Shown: in pieces, positions 41,434 through 48,705 of the stretch
Layout of the letters: each line of letters starts with the position of its first letter
Numbering within the stretch: position 1 is the stretch's first letter
Notes under the pieces: model-generated
Seen by the model: only the letters and a program-made list of their open reading frames with translations
Told to the model about the DNA's origin: nothing
The model's database searches: none
Source of the DNA: Aquisalimonas sp.
GTDB taxonomy: Bacteria > Pseudomonadota > Gammaproteobacteria > Nitrococcales > Aquisalimonadaceae
Direction: 5' to 3'
Assembly: GCF_007120195.1 (NCBI RefSeq)
Contig: NZ_SKOG01000105.1
Coordinates: 1 to 51,286, forward strand
Length of the DNA stretch: 51,286 nucleotides
Program-made: the position numbers and the translations under genes

Positions 41434-42186
41434 ATGCACATACTTGTCAGCAATGACGACGGCTACCAGGCGCCGGGTATCCAGTACTTGGCCGATGAGC
41501 TCGAGCGCATTGCGGCGATTACCGTTGTGGCCCCGGACCGTGACCGCAGCGGTGCCAGCAACTCCTTGACCCTGGATCTCCCCATTCGTGCCGTGGAAAC
41601 TCGCAAGCGCTGGTTTCGGGTTGAGGGGACCCCGACGGACTGTGTCCACCTGGCGGTGACGGGGCTGCTGCAGGATGACCCGGATATGGTAGTCTCCGGC
41701 ATCAATGCCGGTCCGAACATGGGTGATGATGTTCTCTATAGCGGCACCGTTGCCGCGGCCACGGAAGGGCGTTTTCTTGGCCTTCCCGCCATCGCGGTAT
41801 CGCTGGCGACGCAGCACGCGCGGCATTACGAGACGGCGGCTCGGGTGGCGGCACTGCTGGTGGAGCGCCTGGTGAGTGACCCACTGCCGGCGGATACCAT
41901 TCTCAACGTGAACGTGCCGGACGTCCCCTGGCATCGCCTCCGGGGCTTCGAGGCGACGCGCCTGGGTCAGCGCCACCGGTCGGAACCGCTGATCCCGGCG
42001 CGGGATCCGCGCAACCGGCCGATTTACTGGATCGGGCCGCCGGGTCGGGAACAAGATGCGGGCGCGGGAACCGATTTCCACGCCGTGCGCAGGTTTTGCG
42101 TGTCCGTGACGCCGATCCAGGTGGATCTCACGCGCTACCAGGCGCTGGACAAGATCGCGGGCTGGGTGACAGGGCTGAATGAATGA
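41434..42186 (+). CDS. surE: 5'/3'-nucleotidase SurE
   Basis: Cytoplasmic metal-dependent nucleotidase/exopolyphosphatase of the stationary-phase survival group. 250 residues. The active site is plain: Asp8 and Asp9 in [28 protein letters not shown] with the serine, and [24 protein letters not shown], here in short form [11 protein letters not shown]. It overlaps pcm by four bases, the usual surE-pcm pair; nlpD and rpoS, which normally follow, are not present. Confidence 0.96.
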   Translation: MHILVSNDDGYQAPGIQYLADELERIAAITVVAPDRDRSGASNSLTLDLPIRAVETRKRWFRVEGTPTDCVHLAVTGLLQDDPDMVVSGINAGPNMGDDVLYSGTVAAATEGRFLGLPAIAVSLATQHARHYETAARVAALLVERLVSDPLPADTILNVNVPDVPWHRLRGFEATRLGQRHRSEPLIPARDPRNRPIYWIGPPGREQDAGAGTDFHAVRRFCVSVTPIQVDLTRYQALDKIAGWVTGLNE

Positions 42187-42854
42187 TGGACGAGAAGCAG
42201 CGTCGCGGGATCGGCATGACCTCCCAACGCACCCGTGAACGCCTCGTGCAGCGGCTGCGTAATGAGGGCATTCGCAATGAGTCCGTCCTCGCCGCCATTG
42301 GCAATACACCACGGCACCTATTCGTGGACGAGGCGTTGTCCAGCCGTGCGTACGAGGATACGGCCCTGCCGATCGGTGCCGGGCAAACCATTTCTCAGCC
42401 GTATGTCGTGGCGCGGATGACCGAGGCGCTCGTCGACGACGGGATCCCCAACAAGGTGCTGGAGGTGGGCACAGGATCCGGTTATCAGGCCGCAATCCTC
42501 GCGCAGCTGGTGCCAGAAGTCTGCACTGTGGAGCGGATTCGCCGTTTGGCCGACCAGGCTCAACGCCGGTTACGGCAGCTGGGGTATCGCAATGTCCGTG
42601 TCCGCTTTGGCGATGGCAATGCCGGCTGGGACGGTGACGGGCTGTTCGATGGCATTCTGGTAACGGCAGCGCCCCACGGCGTGCCACCGGAACTGCTGGA
42701 GCAGCTCGCCGACGGCGGCCGCTTGATTGCCCCCGAGGGCGAACAAGGGCAGGCGCAGGAGCTGGTCTGCTACCACCGCCAGGGCGAGCAGACAACCCGG
42801 ACCTGTCTGGGGCTGGTGAGTTTCGTCCCCATGCTGCGTGGGACCGCCGGTTAG
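42183..42854 (+). CDS. pcm: Protein-L-isoaspartate O-methyltransferase
   Basis: Cytoplasmic SAM-dependent methyltransferase that starts repair of isoaspartyl damage in aged proteins. Class I methyltransferase core with the SAM motif [16 protein letters not shown], plus family segments [29 protein letters not shown] and GGRLIAPEG. 223 residues. Start ATG overlaps the surE stop (ATGA). After this gene the conserved synteny ends. Confidence 0.95.
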   Translation: MMDEKQRRGIGMTSQRTRERLVQRLRNEGIRNESVLAAIGNTPRHLFVDEALSSRAYEDTALPIGAGQTISQPYVVARMTEALVDDGIPNKVLEVGTGSGYQAAILAQLVPEVCTVERIRRLADQAQRRLRQLGYRNVRVRFGDGNAGWDGDGLFDGILVTAAPHGVPPELLEQLADGGRLIAPEGEQGQAQELVCYHRQGEQTTRTCLGLVSFVPMLRGTAG

Positions 42855-43043
42855 CGAAGCCGGGAAACAGGAATTGCTCGGATACACCCGGGTTGCATGG
42901 CGGGTTTCAGTGGTGTGTCTCGCCGACGGTTACCTGCGGGCGGACAGTGGTGAATGGCCAAGGCAGCCACGACGACCGCCTGGCTATGACCGCGCGCAAC
43001 ACCGGCGCCTAAGGTCGCCGGCTTCAATGCCGCAATCAAAGGA

Positions 43044-43068
43044 ATGGGTACCTGCTGTGGGTACCCAT
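43044..43068. terminator. Hairpin downstream of pcm
   Basis: ATGGGTAC (43044-43051) and GTACCCAT (43061-43068) pair perfectly around a nine-base loop. It lies in the 281-base gap between pcm and the convergent csbD gene; no other feature was seen there. No clear T tract follows on either strand, so termination is probable by position only. Confidence 0.4.
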
Positions 43069-43135
43069 CCGCGCTCCTATCGACAGGCGTCACGGCCTAG
43101 CGGATAAGTGCTAGACCGTCAGCTCGGCCCGGCGA

Positions 43136-43330
43136 TCAACTCTCTTCGAGGGACTTGACCTCGCGCTCGATTTCGTCTTTCGCCTTGCCATAGCGCTTCT
43201 GCAGGATGCCGACAAGCTCTTTGCGGGACCCTTTCACCTGGTCCAGCTCGTCATCGGTCAGCTCGCCCCACTTGCGCTGCACCTTCCCGCGCATCTCTTC
43301 CCAGTTTCCCTTTAGTCGGTCTTCGTTCAT
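43136..43330 (-). CDS. CsbD family stress-response protein
   Basis: Small, highly charged cytoplasmic protein of 64 residues. MNEDRLKGNWEEMRGKVQ and KWGELTDDELDQVKG are the CsbD-family hallmarks. Members are induced by general stress, osmotic shock or phosphate starvation; their molecular function is not known. Start ATG 43330 is the family's usual start; an upstream ATG (43345) would add MELGA. A tiny membrane protein gene lies about 200 bases upstream on the same strand, a pairing of stress-type small proteins. Confidence 0.9.
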   Translation of the reverse strand: MNEDRLKGNWEEMRGKVQRKWGELTDDELDQVKGSRKELVGILQKRYGKAKDEIEREVKSLEES

Positions 43331-43526
43331 TGCTCCAAGCTCCATGTTGCCAGTTGTGATGTTGGCCGCCTGCGCACAGGCCTCAGGCGCGTGGTGTCGG
43401 CAGTGTCGGCTCACTTAGGCCGTGGGCGACACCCCGTGAACTACGCCTGGGGTGGCGATGCGGTTCCGCAATCGTGACCACGCTGGGCAGCCAATGCACC
43501 GAGCCTGCCTGGCTTGGCAGGCCATC

Positions 43527-43607
43527 TCAGATCACTCGGGAGAAGATGAAAATCAGCACAAGAATTGAGGCGGGCACCCCGAGGATCCATGCCAGAATGT
43601 ACTTCAT
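43527..43607 (-). CDS. 26-residue hydrophobic membrane microprotein
   Basis: A short frame begins ATG AAG TAC ATT and encodes MKYILAWILGVPASILVL followed by an aliphatic stretch and the end FSRVI before TGA. It is one membrane helix with a Lys near the start and an Arg near the end, and a Gly-Val-Pro kink in the middle. GAGG stands five bases before the ATG, a good ribosome site. The sequence resembles very small hydrophobic proteins of unknown function found near stress genes in proteobacteria, but I cannot search for homologues. Likely inner membrane. Confidence 0.7.
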   Translation of the reverse strand: MKYILAWILGVPASILVLIFIFSRVI

Positions 43608-43869
43608 AGTGGCCTCCAATCAGCGACCTGATGTATTGACGAGCCGGCCCCAGATCGCGAGTCCAGCGTCGTGAGCAACTGCGCCTGAAAGGTATACGCC
43701 GGCAAGGCGTGGATCGTTCCAGTTAGCGGAAACGCTGGTCCGTGCCCTGCACGCGGAAAGGTCACTAAGAGCCAGTGCCGTCTGTCTCGCCCCGGGTTTC
43801 GGCGATGGGACGTGCCGGGACGGAAGCGGCGGGTCGGGGCGGGCGGGCGCTATAGATTGCGCCTCGCCG

Positions 43870-43913
43870 CGCGTGGCGATCGGCTGCGCTCACACCGGGC
43901 CGATCGCCGCGCG
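43870..43913 (-). terminator. Long GC-rich hairpin after dctP
   Basis: GGCGATCGGC (43875-43884) and GCCGATCGCC (43899-43908) are perfect 10-bp arms around a 14-base loop; five more outer pairs (one G-U) extend the stem to 43870-43913. It begins 16 bases after the dctP stop on the minus strand. No T tract follows, so it may stop transcription with help or protect the 3' end. The rest of the 43608-43928 stretch has no gene that I can support. Confidence 0.55.
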
Positions 43914-43928
43914 GGCGGAGGGTCGCAT

Positions 43929-44972
43929 TCAGTCGATGTAGCCGAGGTCAGCGAGCAACTCCCGCAGCATGTCGATGGCTTCCGCGGCGCGTTCGCTCTC
44001 CCGGGCCTGTTCCTCCCACATCTTTTCGCCGACTTCCACCATCCTCGCCTGCACGTCGTCTGGGAGGTTGATAAGCTCGACGCCTTCTTCGGCCATGGCT
44101 TGTGCCAGGGCCACCTGCTCCTGGTACATGTACTCAGTGGTCCGCCACCAGAACTGCTCCTCGATGGCATCCAGGAGAACAGTCCGGATATCGTCCGGCA
44201 GGTCATCCAGGGCCTCTTGGTTGATGACCCAGGCGTCGATTCCACCGATGTTGAGCGGTGGGCGCACGTGGTAGCGGGCCACCTCGTACAGGGACATGCT
44301 CTGGGCGCCCTGCACGGCACCCCAGTGGGCGCCGTCAACGATGCCCGTTTGCAGCGCGGAGTAGAGCTCCTCGCCCGGGATCATGGACGCGGCAGCACCG
44401 GTCTCGGTGAGGAATGTCTGCAGTGTGCCCGAGGAGCGGATGTTCAGGCCCCGAAAGTCCGCCAGTGACTCGATTGGTTCCTTGGCGACCATCTCCGTGG
44501 GATACACCTTCTCGGTGGCATAGAAGACGTCGTACTCGGCGGCTTCTTCGCGAATCATGTCCTCGAAGCCCATATGCTTGAAGAAGTAGACCGCCTCCCA
44601 TGTCTCCTGGAACGCCCCCGGAAGACCGAAGGCGATACCGGCCGTCGACAGCCGGTCCATTTCGTAGGCGGGTGAAATCGTGCCCATGGGAATGACGCCG
44701 CGGCTCACTGCGCTGAAGATCTCCCCGAAACTAAACAGGGAGCCTGCCGGGTGGAGCTCCAGTTTCAGGCGCCCGTCGGTGCGCTCGTCGACCGTGTCCC
44801 GCAGCAGCTCCAGGCTGTCCCCATAGGAGCTGCTGGCGCTGGGCCAGTGGGACTGCACCCTCCAGGTGATGACTTCGTCCGCACTCAGCGGCGATAAGCC
44901 AACGGCAGTGGCCAATAGCGCGCCCATTGCAGCGACTGAAATTCGTCCAGACATCTTGTTTAATGACAGCAT
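43929..44972 (-). CDS. TRAP transporter substrate-binding protein (DctP type), orphan
   Basis: Periplasmic solute-binding protein of 347 residues. A signal peptide (about residues 8-31, cleaved after GLSPLSA) is followed by the DctP fold: FPTE-like EKVYPTEMVAKEP, LADFRGLNIRSSGTLQTFL with the anion-gripping arginine, and VDGAHWGAVQGAQSM. Such proteins hand organic acids, amino acids or sulfonates to a DctQ/DctM pump, but neither membrane subunit is encoded here. The ribosome site GGAGGAGG is eight bases before ATG 44972. It is divergent from the thioredoxin-UGSC-selA-selB operon and shares its 296-base upstream region, which suggests a linked substrate. Substrate unknown. Confidence 0.88.
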   Translation of the reverse strand: MLSLNKMSGRISVAAMGALLATAVGLSPLSADEVITWRVQSHWPSASSSYGDSLELLRDTVDERTDGRLKLELHPAGSLFSFGEIFSAVSRGVIPMGTISPAYEMDRLSTAGIAFGLPGAFQETWEAVYFFKHMGFEDMIREEAAEYDVFYATEKVYPTEMVAKEPIESLADFRGLNIRSSGTLQTFLTETGAAASMIPGEELYSALQTGIVDGAHWGAVQGAQSMSLYEVARYHVRPPLNIGGIDAWVINQEALDDLPDDIRTVLLDAIEEQFWWRTTEYMYQEQVALAQAMAEEGVELINLPDDVQARMVEVGEKMWEEQARESERAAEAIDMLRELLADLGYID

Positions 44973-45093
44973 CGTCTTGCCCTCCTCCTCACTTTCATAT
45001 TGGTTGTCCACAGCAACCCATCCGTGATCGCGTGCCCAAGCGGGCACAGCGCTCGCGCTCCTGCTCCCAAGATCTGCGCGCTCCAGCGGGAAG

Positions 45094-45111
45094 GATCTGC
45101 TGGAGCAGGTC
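45094..45111. promoter_or_regulatory. Quasi-palindromic operator candidate in the dctP/UGSC divergent region
   Basis: GATCTGCTGGAGCAGGTC is an 18-base near-palindrome (CTGCT-GG-AGCAG core), preceded by a second GATCTGC at 45071-45077. A TATGAT -10-like hexamer lies at 45134-45139 toward the operon. The remaining part of the 44973-45268 gap shows no gene. A shared regulator for both directions is possible but unproven. Confidence 0.3.
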
Positions 45112-45268
45112 GGTAAGTCTCTTATATATAGGCTATGATGGTGGACGGTGCCATTGCCGGCGGCGTGTCGACAACGCGCGGGGCTGCACCCAATTTACGG
45201 CGCTGACGGCGTTTTGGGTCTCCTGGGCTGCCAACTGGAGCTCTGCGTTTCTGGGGATAACCGGTTCC

Positions 45269-46705
45269 ATGTCCGCTTTGCCCGACGGTCTCATCGTGGT
45301 TGCCAAGCGCGACTGCCCGACTTGCACGCTCATCGAGCCCCTGCTCGGCGAGCTCGCGCGTGGTGGTCACGCGCTCACGGTCTACTCCCAGGATGAACCG
45401 GACTACGCCGCGGATGTTCCCAATGTGGTCCATGACCGGACCCTGGAGATCTCTTACCGTCTGAGCATCGAGTTCGTACCGACGCTGATCCGTGTCGAGC
45501 ATGGGCAGGAAGTCGAGCGTACGTATGGCTGGCATCGAGGTGACTGGCAGCAAATCACCGGTTGCCGGGGCCTGGGGCTGGCGCTACCGGAAATGCGTCC
45601 CGGCTGTGGTTCGAAGACACTGGATCCGGGGATTGCCGAGGCATTGGCGGTACGCTTCGGTGATGCCGGCCTGACGTCCCGCCAGATAACGCTGGGGGAA
45701 TTCGAAGATGCCATCGAAGCCTGTTTCGAGCGCGGCTGGACCGACGGGTTGCCAGTGGTGCCGCCCACGGGCGAGCGCGTGCTGCGCATGCTCCGCGGAA
45801 CTGGGCGTGCTGCCGATGAGCTGATCGGCCAGGTGCCTCCGGACCAGGCCCCATGCACCGTGGAAAAGGTTGCTGTCAATGCGGTGATGGCGGGTTGCAA
45901 ACCAGAGTACATGCCGGTGGTGCTCGCCGCCGTTGAGGCCGCGCTGGCGGAGGAGTTCGGCATGCACGGCGTACTGTGCACAACGATGTTCTGCGGCCCC
46001 ATGGTCGTGGTGAACGGACCAGTGGCCCGCGCCATCGGCATGAATTCCGGGGTTAACGCGCTGGGGCAGGGCAACCGTGCCAACGCTACAATCGGCCGCG
46101 CGCTGCAGCTTGTTGTCCGCAACGTGGGCGGCGGGCGGCCCGGCGAAGTGGATCGCGCCACTATGGGCACACCGGGCAAGTACACCTTCTGCTTTGCCGA
46201 GGCGGAGGATGATCGGTGGGAGCCGCTTTCCCAGCAACGGGGGTTCGCACCGGGGACATCCACAGTGACACTGTTCGCCGGCGAAGGGGTGCAGACCGTC
46301 GTTGACCAAAAGTCCCGCACACCCGAGTCTTTGGCGCGCACCTTTGCCGCCTGCCTGCGAACGGTGGACCATCCCAAACTGGCGATGGCCGCGGACGTCT
46401 TTCTGGCCGTCTCACCGGATCACTGCCGCGTGTTCACCGATGCCGGCTGGTCCAAGGCACGCCTGCTGGAGGAACTGGAGGGCCTGTTGCAGCTGCCGGG
46501 CGACGAGATGGTCACCGGCGCCAACGGCATCGCCGAAGGGCTACCGGCAAAGTTCGCCGGCGGCATGGTGCCCAAGTTCCGCCCCGGCGGCATTAACATT
46601 GTGCGCGTCGGTGGTACAGCCGGCCTGTTTTCAGCCATCATCCCGGGGTGGGCCGCCTCCGGTCCCACCGGATCAACGCCAGTAACAAGGGAGGTCAGTG
46701 TATGA
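45269..46705 (+). CDS. Thioredoxin-domain fusion protein, partner of UGSC selenoprotein
   Basis: Two-part cytoplasmic protein of 478 residues. Residues 1-90 form a thioredoxin/glutaredoxin-like domain with KRDCPTCTLI (Cys16 and Cys19) and a cis-proline in EFVPTLIRVEHG (Pro71). After a linker containing PGCGSKT (Cys113) comes a conserved domain of about 340 residues, with cysteine-bearing segments AVMAGCKPEYMPVVLAAVEA, LCTTMFCGPMVVVNG and glycine-rich AIGMNSGVNALGQGNRAN, whose function I do not recognise. The TGA stop overlaps the UGSC gene's ATG (ATGA), so the two are coupled. ATG 45269 has GGGGA about ten bases upstream; the frame is open further upstream to 44927 but without conserved features and across the promoter region. 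Probably delivers electrons to, or shares a substrate with, the selenoprotein. Confidence 0.75.
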   Translation: MSALPDGLIVVAKRDCPTCTLIEPLLGELARGGHALTVYSQDEPDYAADVPNVVHDRTLEISYRLSIEFVPTLIRVEHGQEVERTYGWHRGDWQQITGCRGLGLALPEMRPGCGSKTLDPGIAEALAVRFGDAGLTSRQITLGEFEDAIEACFERGWTDGLPVVPPTGERVLRMLRGTGRAADELIGQVPPDQAPCTVEKVAVNAVMAGCKPEYMPVVLAAVEAALAEEFGMHGVLCTTMFCGPMVVVNGPVARAIGMNSGVNALGQGNRANATIGRALQLVVRNVGGGRPGEVDRATMGTPGKYTFCFAEAEDDRWEPLSQQRGFAPGTSTVTLFAGEGVQTVVDQKSRTPESLARTFAACLRTVDHPKLAMAADVFLAVSPDHCRVFTDAGWSKARLLEELEGLLQLPGDEMVTGANGIAEGLPAKFAGGMVPKFRPGGINIVRVGGTAGLFSAIIPGWAASGPTGSTPVTREVSV

Positions 46706-47226
46706 CAGAGCCCGAAATCCTGCTCGATCCCACGGCCGAACGCACGGCCGCGGAGCGGCCCCGCGCGGCGCGGCCGCAGCGTCTTGAGGGGCTGACGGTC
46801 GGCCTGCTGGACATCTCGAAGCCGCGCGGGGACGTGTTTCTGGGACGCCTCGAGGAGCGATTCGGCGAGCGCGGGATTGAAGTCAAGCGCTACCGCAAAC
46901 CGACGTTTACCCGGATTGCTCCCACCGAGCTACAGCAGCAGATGGCGGCGGAATGCAGCGTGATCGTTGAAGGCCTGGCCGACTGAGGATCCTGCACGTC
47001 GTGCTGTATGCATGACATCGCGGATCTTGAAGGTCGGGACATTCCGGGAGTCGGCGTTGCGACCATTGAATTCGTTGAAGCATCGGAGATGCAGTCGCGT
47101 GCCCTGGGGTTCGAACCGGCGATGGTGTTCGTCGATCATCCCATACAGGATCGTAGCGACGCTGAACTACGTGAGCTCGCCGACGCGGCGCTGGAGGAAA
47201 TCCTGCGCAAGCTTACCGGGCGCTGA
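46702..47226 (+). CDS. UGSC-family selenoprotein (in-frame TGA read as selenocysteine)
   Basis: One frame of 174 codons runs from ATG 46702 to TGA 47224-47226 with a single internal TGA at 46984-46986. Read as Sec95 this gives LAD-Sec-GSCTSCCMHDIADLEG: the Sec-Gly-Ser-Cys motif of the UGSC (seleno)protein family, with further Cys98, Cys101 and Cys102. Sequence on both sides of the TGA is protein-like and in the same frame (before: LEGLTVGLLDISKPRGDVF; after: GVGVATIEFVEASEMQSRAL and VFVDHPIQDRSDAELRELAD). The family was predicted from marine metagenomes and has no known reaction. GGGAGG lies before the ATG, and the start overlaps the thioredoxin-fusion stop. selA and selB follow directly. Standard annotation would split or truncate it. 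Confidence 0.9.
46999..47023 (+). promoter_or_regulatory. Candidate bacterial SECIS element
   Basis: Bases 46999-47007 can pair with 47015-47023 (nine positions: six Watson-Crick, two G-U, one C-U mismatch) around the seven-base loop AUGCAUG. The loop begins 22 bases after the UGA, within the usual bacterial distance for the SelB-binding apical loop. A competing small hairpin GCACG/CGTGC (46994-47004 region) exists, so the fold needs testing. Confidence 0.45.
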
Positions 47227-47289
47227 TGCGCCGCCGGCCACCGGCAGGGGGCGGTGGTCCGCGTTTTGTTCACCGCACCGCAGGTCGCC

Positions 47290-48705
47290 ATGGCCGATGG
47301 GCGCGGCATGACAGGGGTGCATCCCGACGCCCGGAGCCGGCTGCCCGCCGTTGACACGGTGCTGGGCTGGCCGGCTATCGCTGCGCTTGTCAGCACGCAC
47401 GGCCGGCCCCTGATTGTGGAGGCCATACGGGAGGCTCTGGCCGCGCGGCGGCTTGTAAACGAGCCGGCCCCCGCGCAAGCGCTTGTCGACGATGTCGAGG
47501 CCCGGGTCCTCGCAGTCGTCGCACCGTCCCAGCGCAAGGTCATCAATCTCACCGGAACGGTGCTGCACACCAACCTCGGCCGCGCTCCGCTACCCATGGC
47601 GGCAATCGACGCCATGGTCGCGGTCGCCTCTGGCGCGTCCAACCTCGAATACAACCTCGACACCGGCAAGCGTGGCGATCGCGACGATCACGTGCAAGTC
47701 TGGCTGCGCCGCCTCACCGGAGCAGAGGCGGCGACCGTAGTAAACAACAACGCCGCTGCGGTATTGCTGACCCTGAACAGCCTCGCAAGACACCGGCAAG
47801 TGATTGTCTCTCGCGGTGAGTTGATCGAGATCGGCGGCGCATTCCGCCTGCCCGATATCATGGCGCGGGCAGGCTGCAAGCTGTACGAAGTCGGCACCAC
47901 CAACCGCACCCACCTGCACGACTACACCGAGGCCATTGGGCCGAGGACTGGGCTGGTGCTCAAGGCCCATACCAGCAATTACCGCATCGAAGGATTCACG
48001 GCGCACGCCGACGAGCGCGCGCTCGGCAAGCTGGCCGGCGAGCACGGTGTGCCCTTCGTCGTCGACCTTGGCGCCGGTACAGTCGTGGATCTCAGCCGCT
48101 TCGGGCTCCCGCGCGAACCCACGCCGGCGGGCACGCTGGCGAGCGGCGCGGACTTGGTCACCTTTAGTGGCGACAAGCTGCTGGGGGGTCCCCAGGCGGG
48201 GATTATTGCCGGCCGCGCCGATCTGGTGGCACGCATCAAGCGCAATCCCATGAAACGCGCCATGCGCTGCGACAAGGTAACGCTAGCTGCGCTGGAGGCC
48301 GTGCTGCGCCTCTACGGTGATCCGGATCGGTTGCTGGAGCATGTGCCGACACTGCGTCTGCTGGCCCGTCCTGCCTTGGAGATTCGCGCCTTGGCCGAGC
48401 GCTTGCGGCCGTTCGTCGCACAGTGGCTCGGCGGCGAGCAGACCCATGTTGAGGTGGTGTCGGTGGCGAGTCAGATCGGCAGTGGCTCGCTACCGGTGAA
48501 CCTGTTACCGAGCTTTGCCCTGCGCATATCACCTCCTGGGCACGTTGCGTCGGGCCGGGCACTCAAGCGCATCGCCGGTCGATTCCGTGCATTGCCGACT
48601 CCCGTCATCGGACGCGTCTCCGATGGAGCGTTCCTGCTGGACCTGCGCTGCCTTGAGGATGAGGCGGGATTTCGGGCGCTGTTCCAGCGCTCCTGCGCGC
48701 CATGA
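47290..48705 (+). CDS. selA: L-seryl-tRNA(Sec) selenium transferase
   Basis: PLP-dependent decameric enzyme that converts seryl-tRNA-Sec to selenocysteyl-tRNA-Sec with selenophosphate. Motifs: INLTGTVLHTNLGRAPLP, VVNNNAAAVLLTL, SRGELIEIGGAFRLPD, and the Schiff-base lysine in FSGDKLLGGPQAG. I start at ATG 47290, which puts that lysine at 296 (295 in E. coli); GTG 47254 or ATG 47308 are alternatives. 471 residues. It follows the selenoprotein gene by 63 bases and overlaps selB by ATGA, giving a selenoprotein-selA-selB operon. selD and selC are not in the window and must be elsewhere. Confidence 0.96.
   Translation: MADGRGMTGVHPDARSRLPAVDTVLGWPAIAALVSTHGRPLIVEAIREALAARRLVNEPAPAQALVDDVEARVLAVVAPSQRKVINLTGTVLHTNLGRAPLPMAAIDAMVAVASGASNLEYNLDTGKRGDRDDHVQVWLRRLTGAEAATVVNNNAAAVLLTLNSLARHRQVIVSRGELIEIGGAFRLPDIMARAGCKLYEVGTTNRTHLHDYTEAIGPRTGLVLKAHTSNYRIEGFTAHADERALGKLAGEHGVPFVVDLGAGTVVDLSRFGLPREPTPAGTLASGADLVTFSGDKLLGGPQAGIIAGRADLVARIKRNPMKRAMRCDKVTLAALEAVLRLYGDPDRLLEHVPTLRLLARPALEIRALAERLRPFVAQWLGGEQTHVEVVSVASQIGSGSLPVNLLPSFALRISPPGHVASGRALKRIAGRFRALPTPVIGRVSDGAFLLDLRCLEDEAGFRALFQRSCAP

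Noticed and set aside
41371-42795. 474-residue minus-strand frame
   Set aside because: Antisense of surE and pcm; Arg/Pro-rich with no domain.
42838-43107. 89-residue frame after pcm
   Set aside because: Overlaps the pcm end and a hairpin, lacks a ribosome site and shows no protein-like pattern.
46984-47010. GCACG-T-CGTGC mini hairpin as the SECIS
   Set aside because: Its loop is too small and too near the UGA; the stem at 46999-47023 fits the usual spacing better.
46702-47226. UGSC gene as a pseudogene or sequencing error split by a stop
   Set aside because: Frame is unchanged across the TGA, flanking residues match the Sec-Gly-Ser-Cys motif, and selA/selB follow directly.
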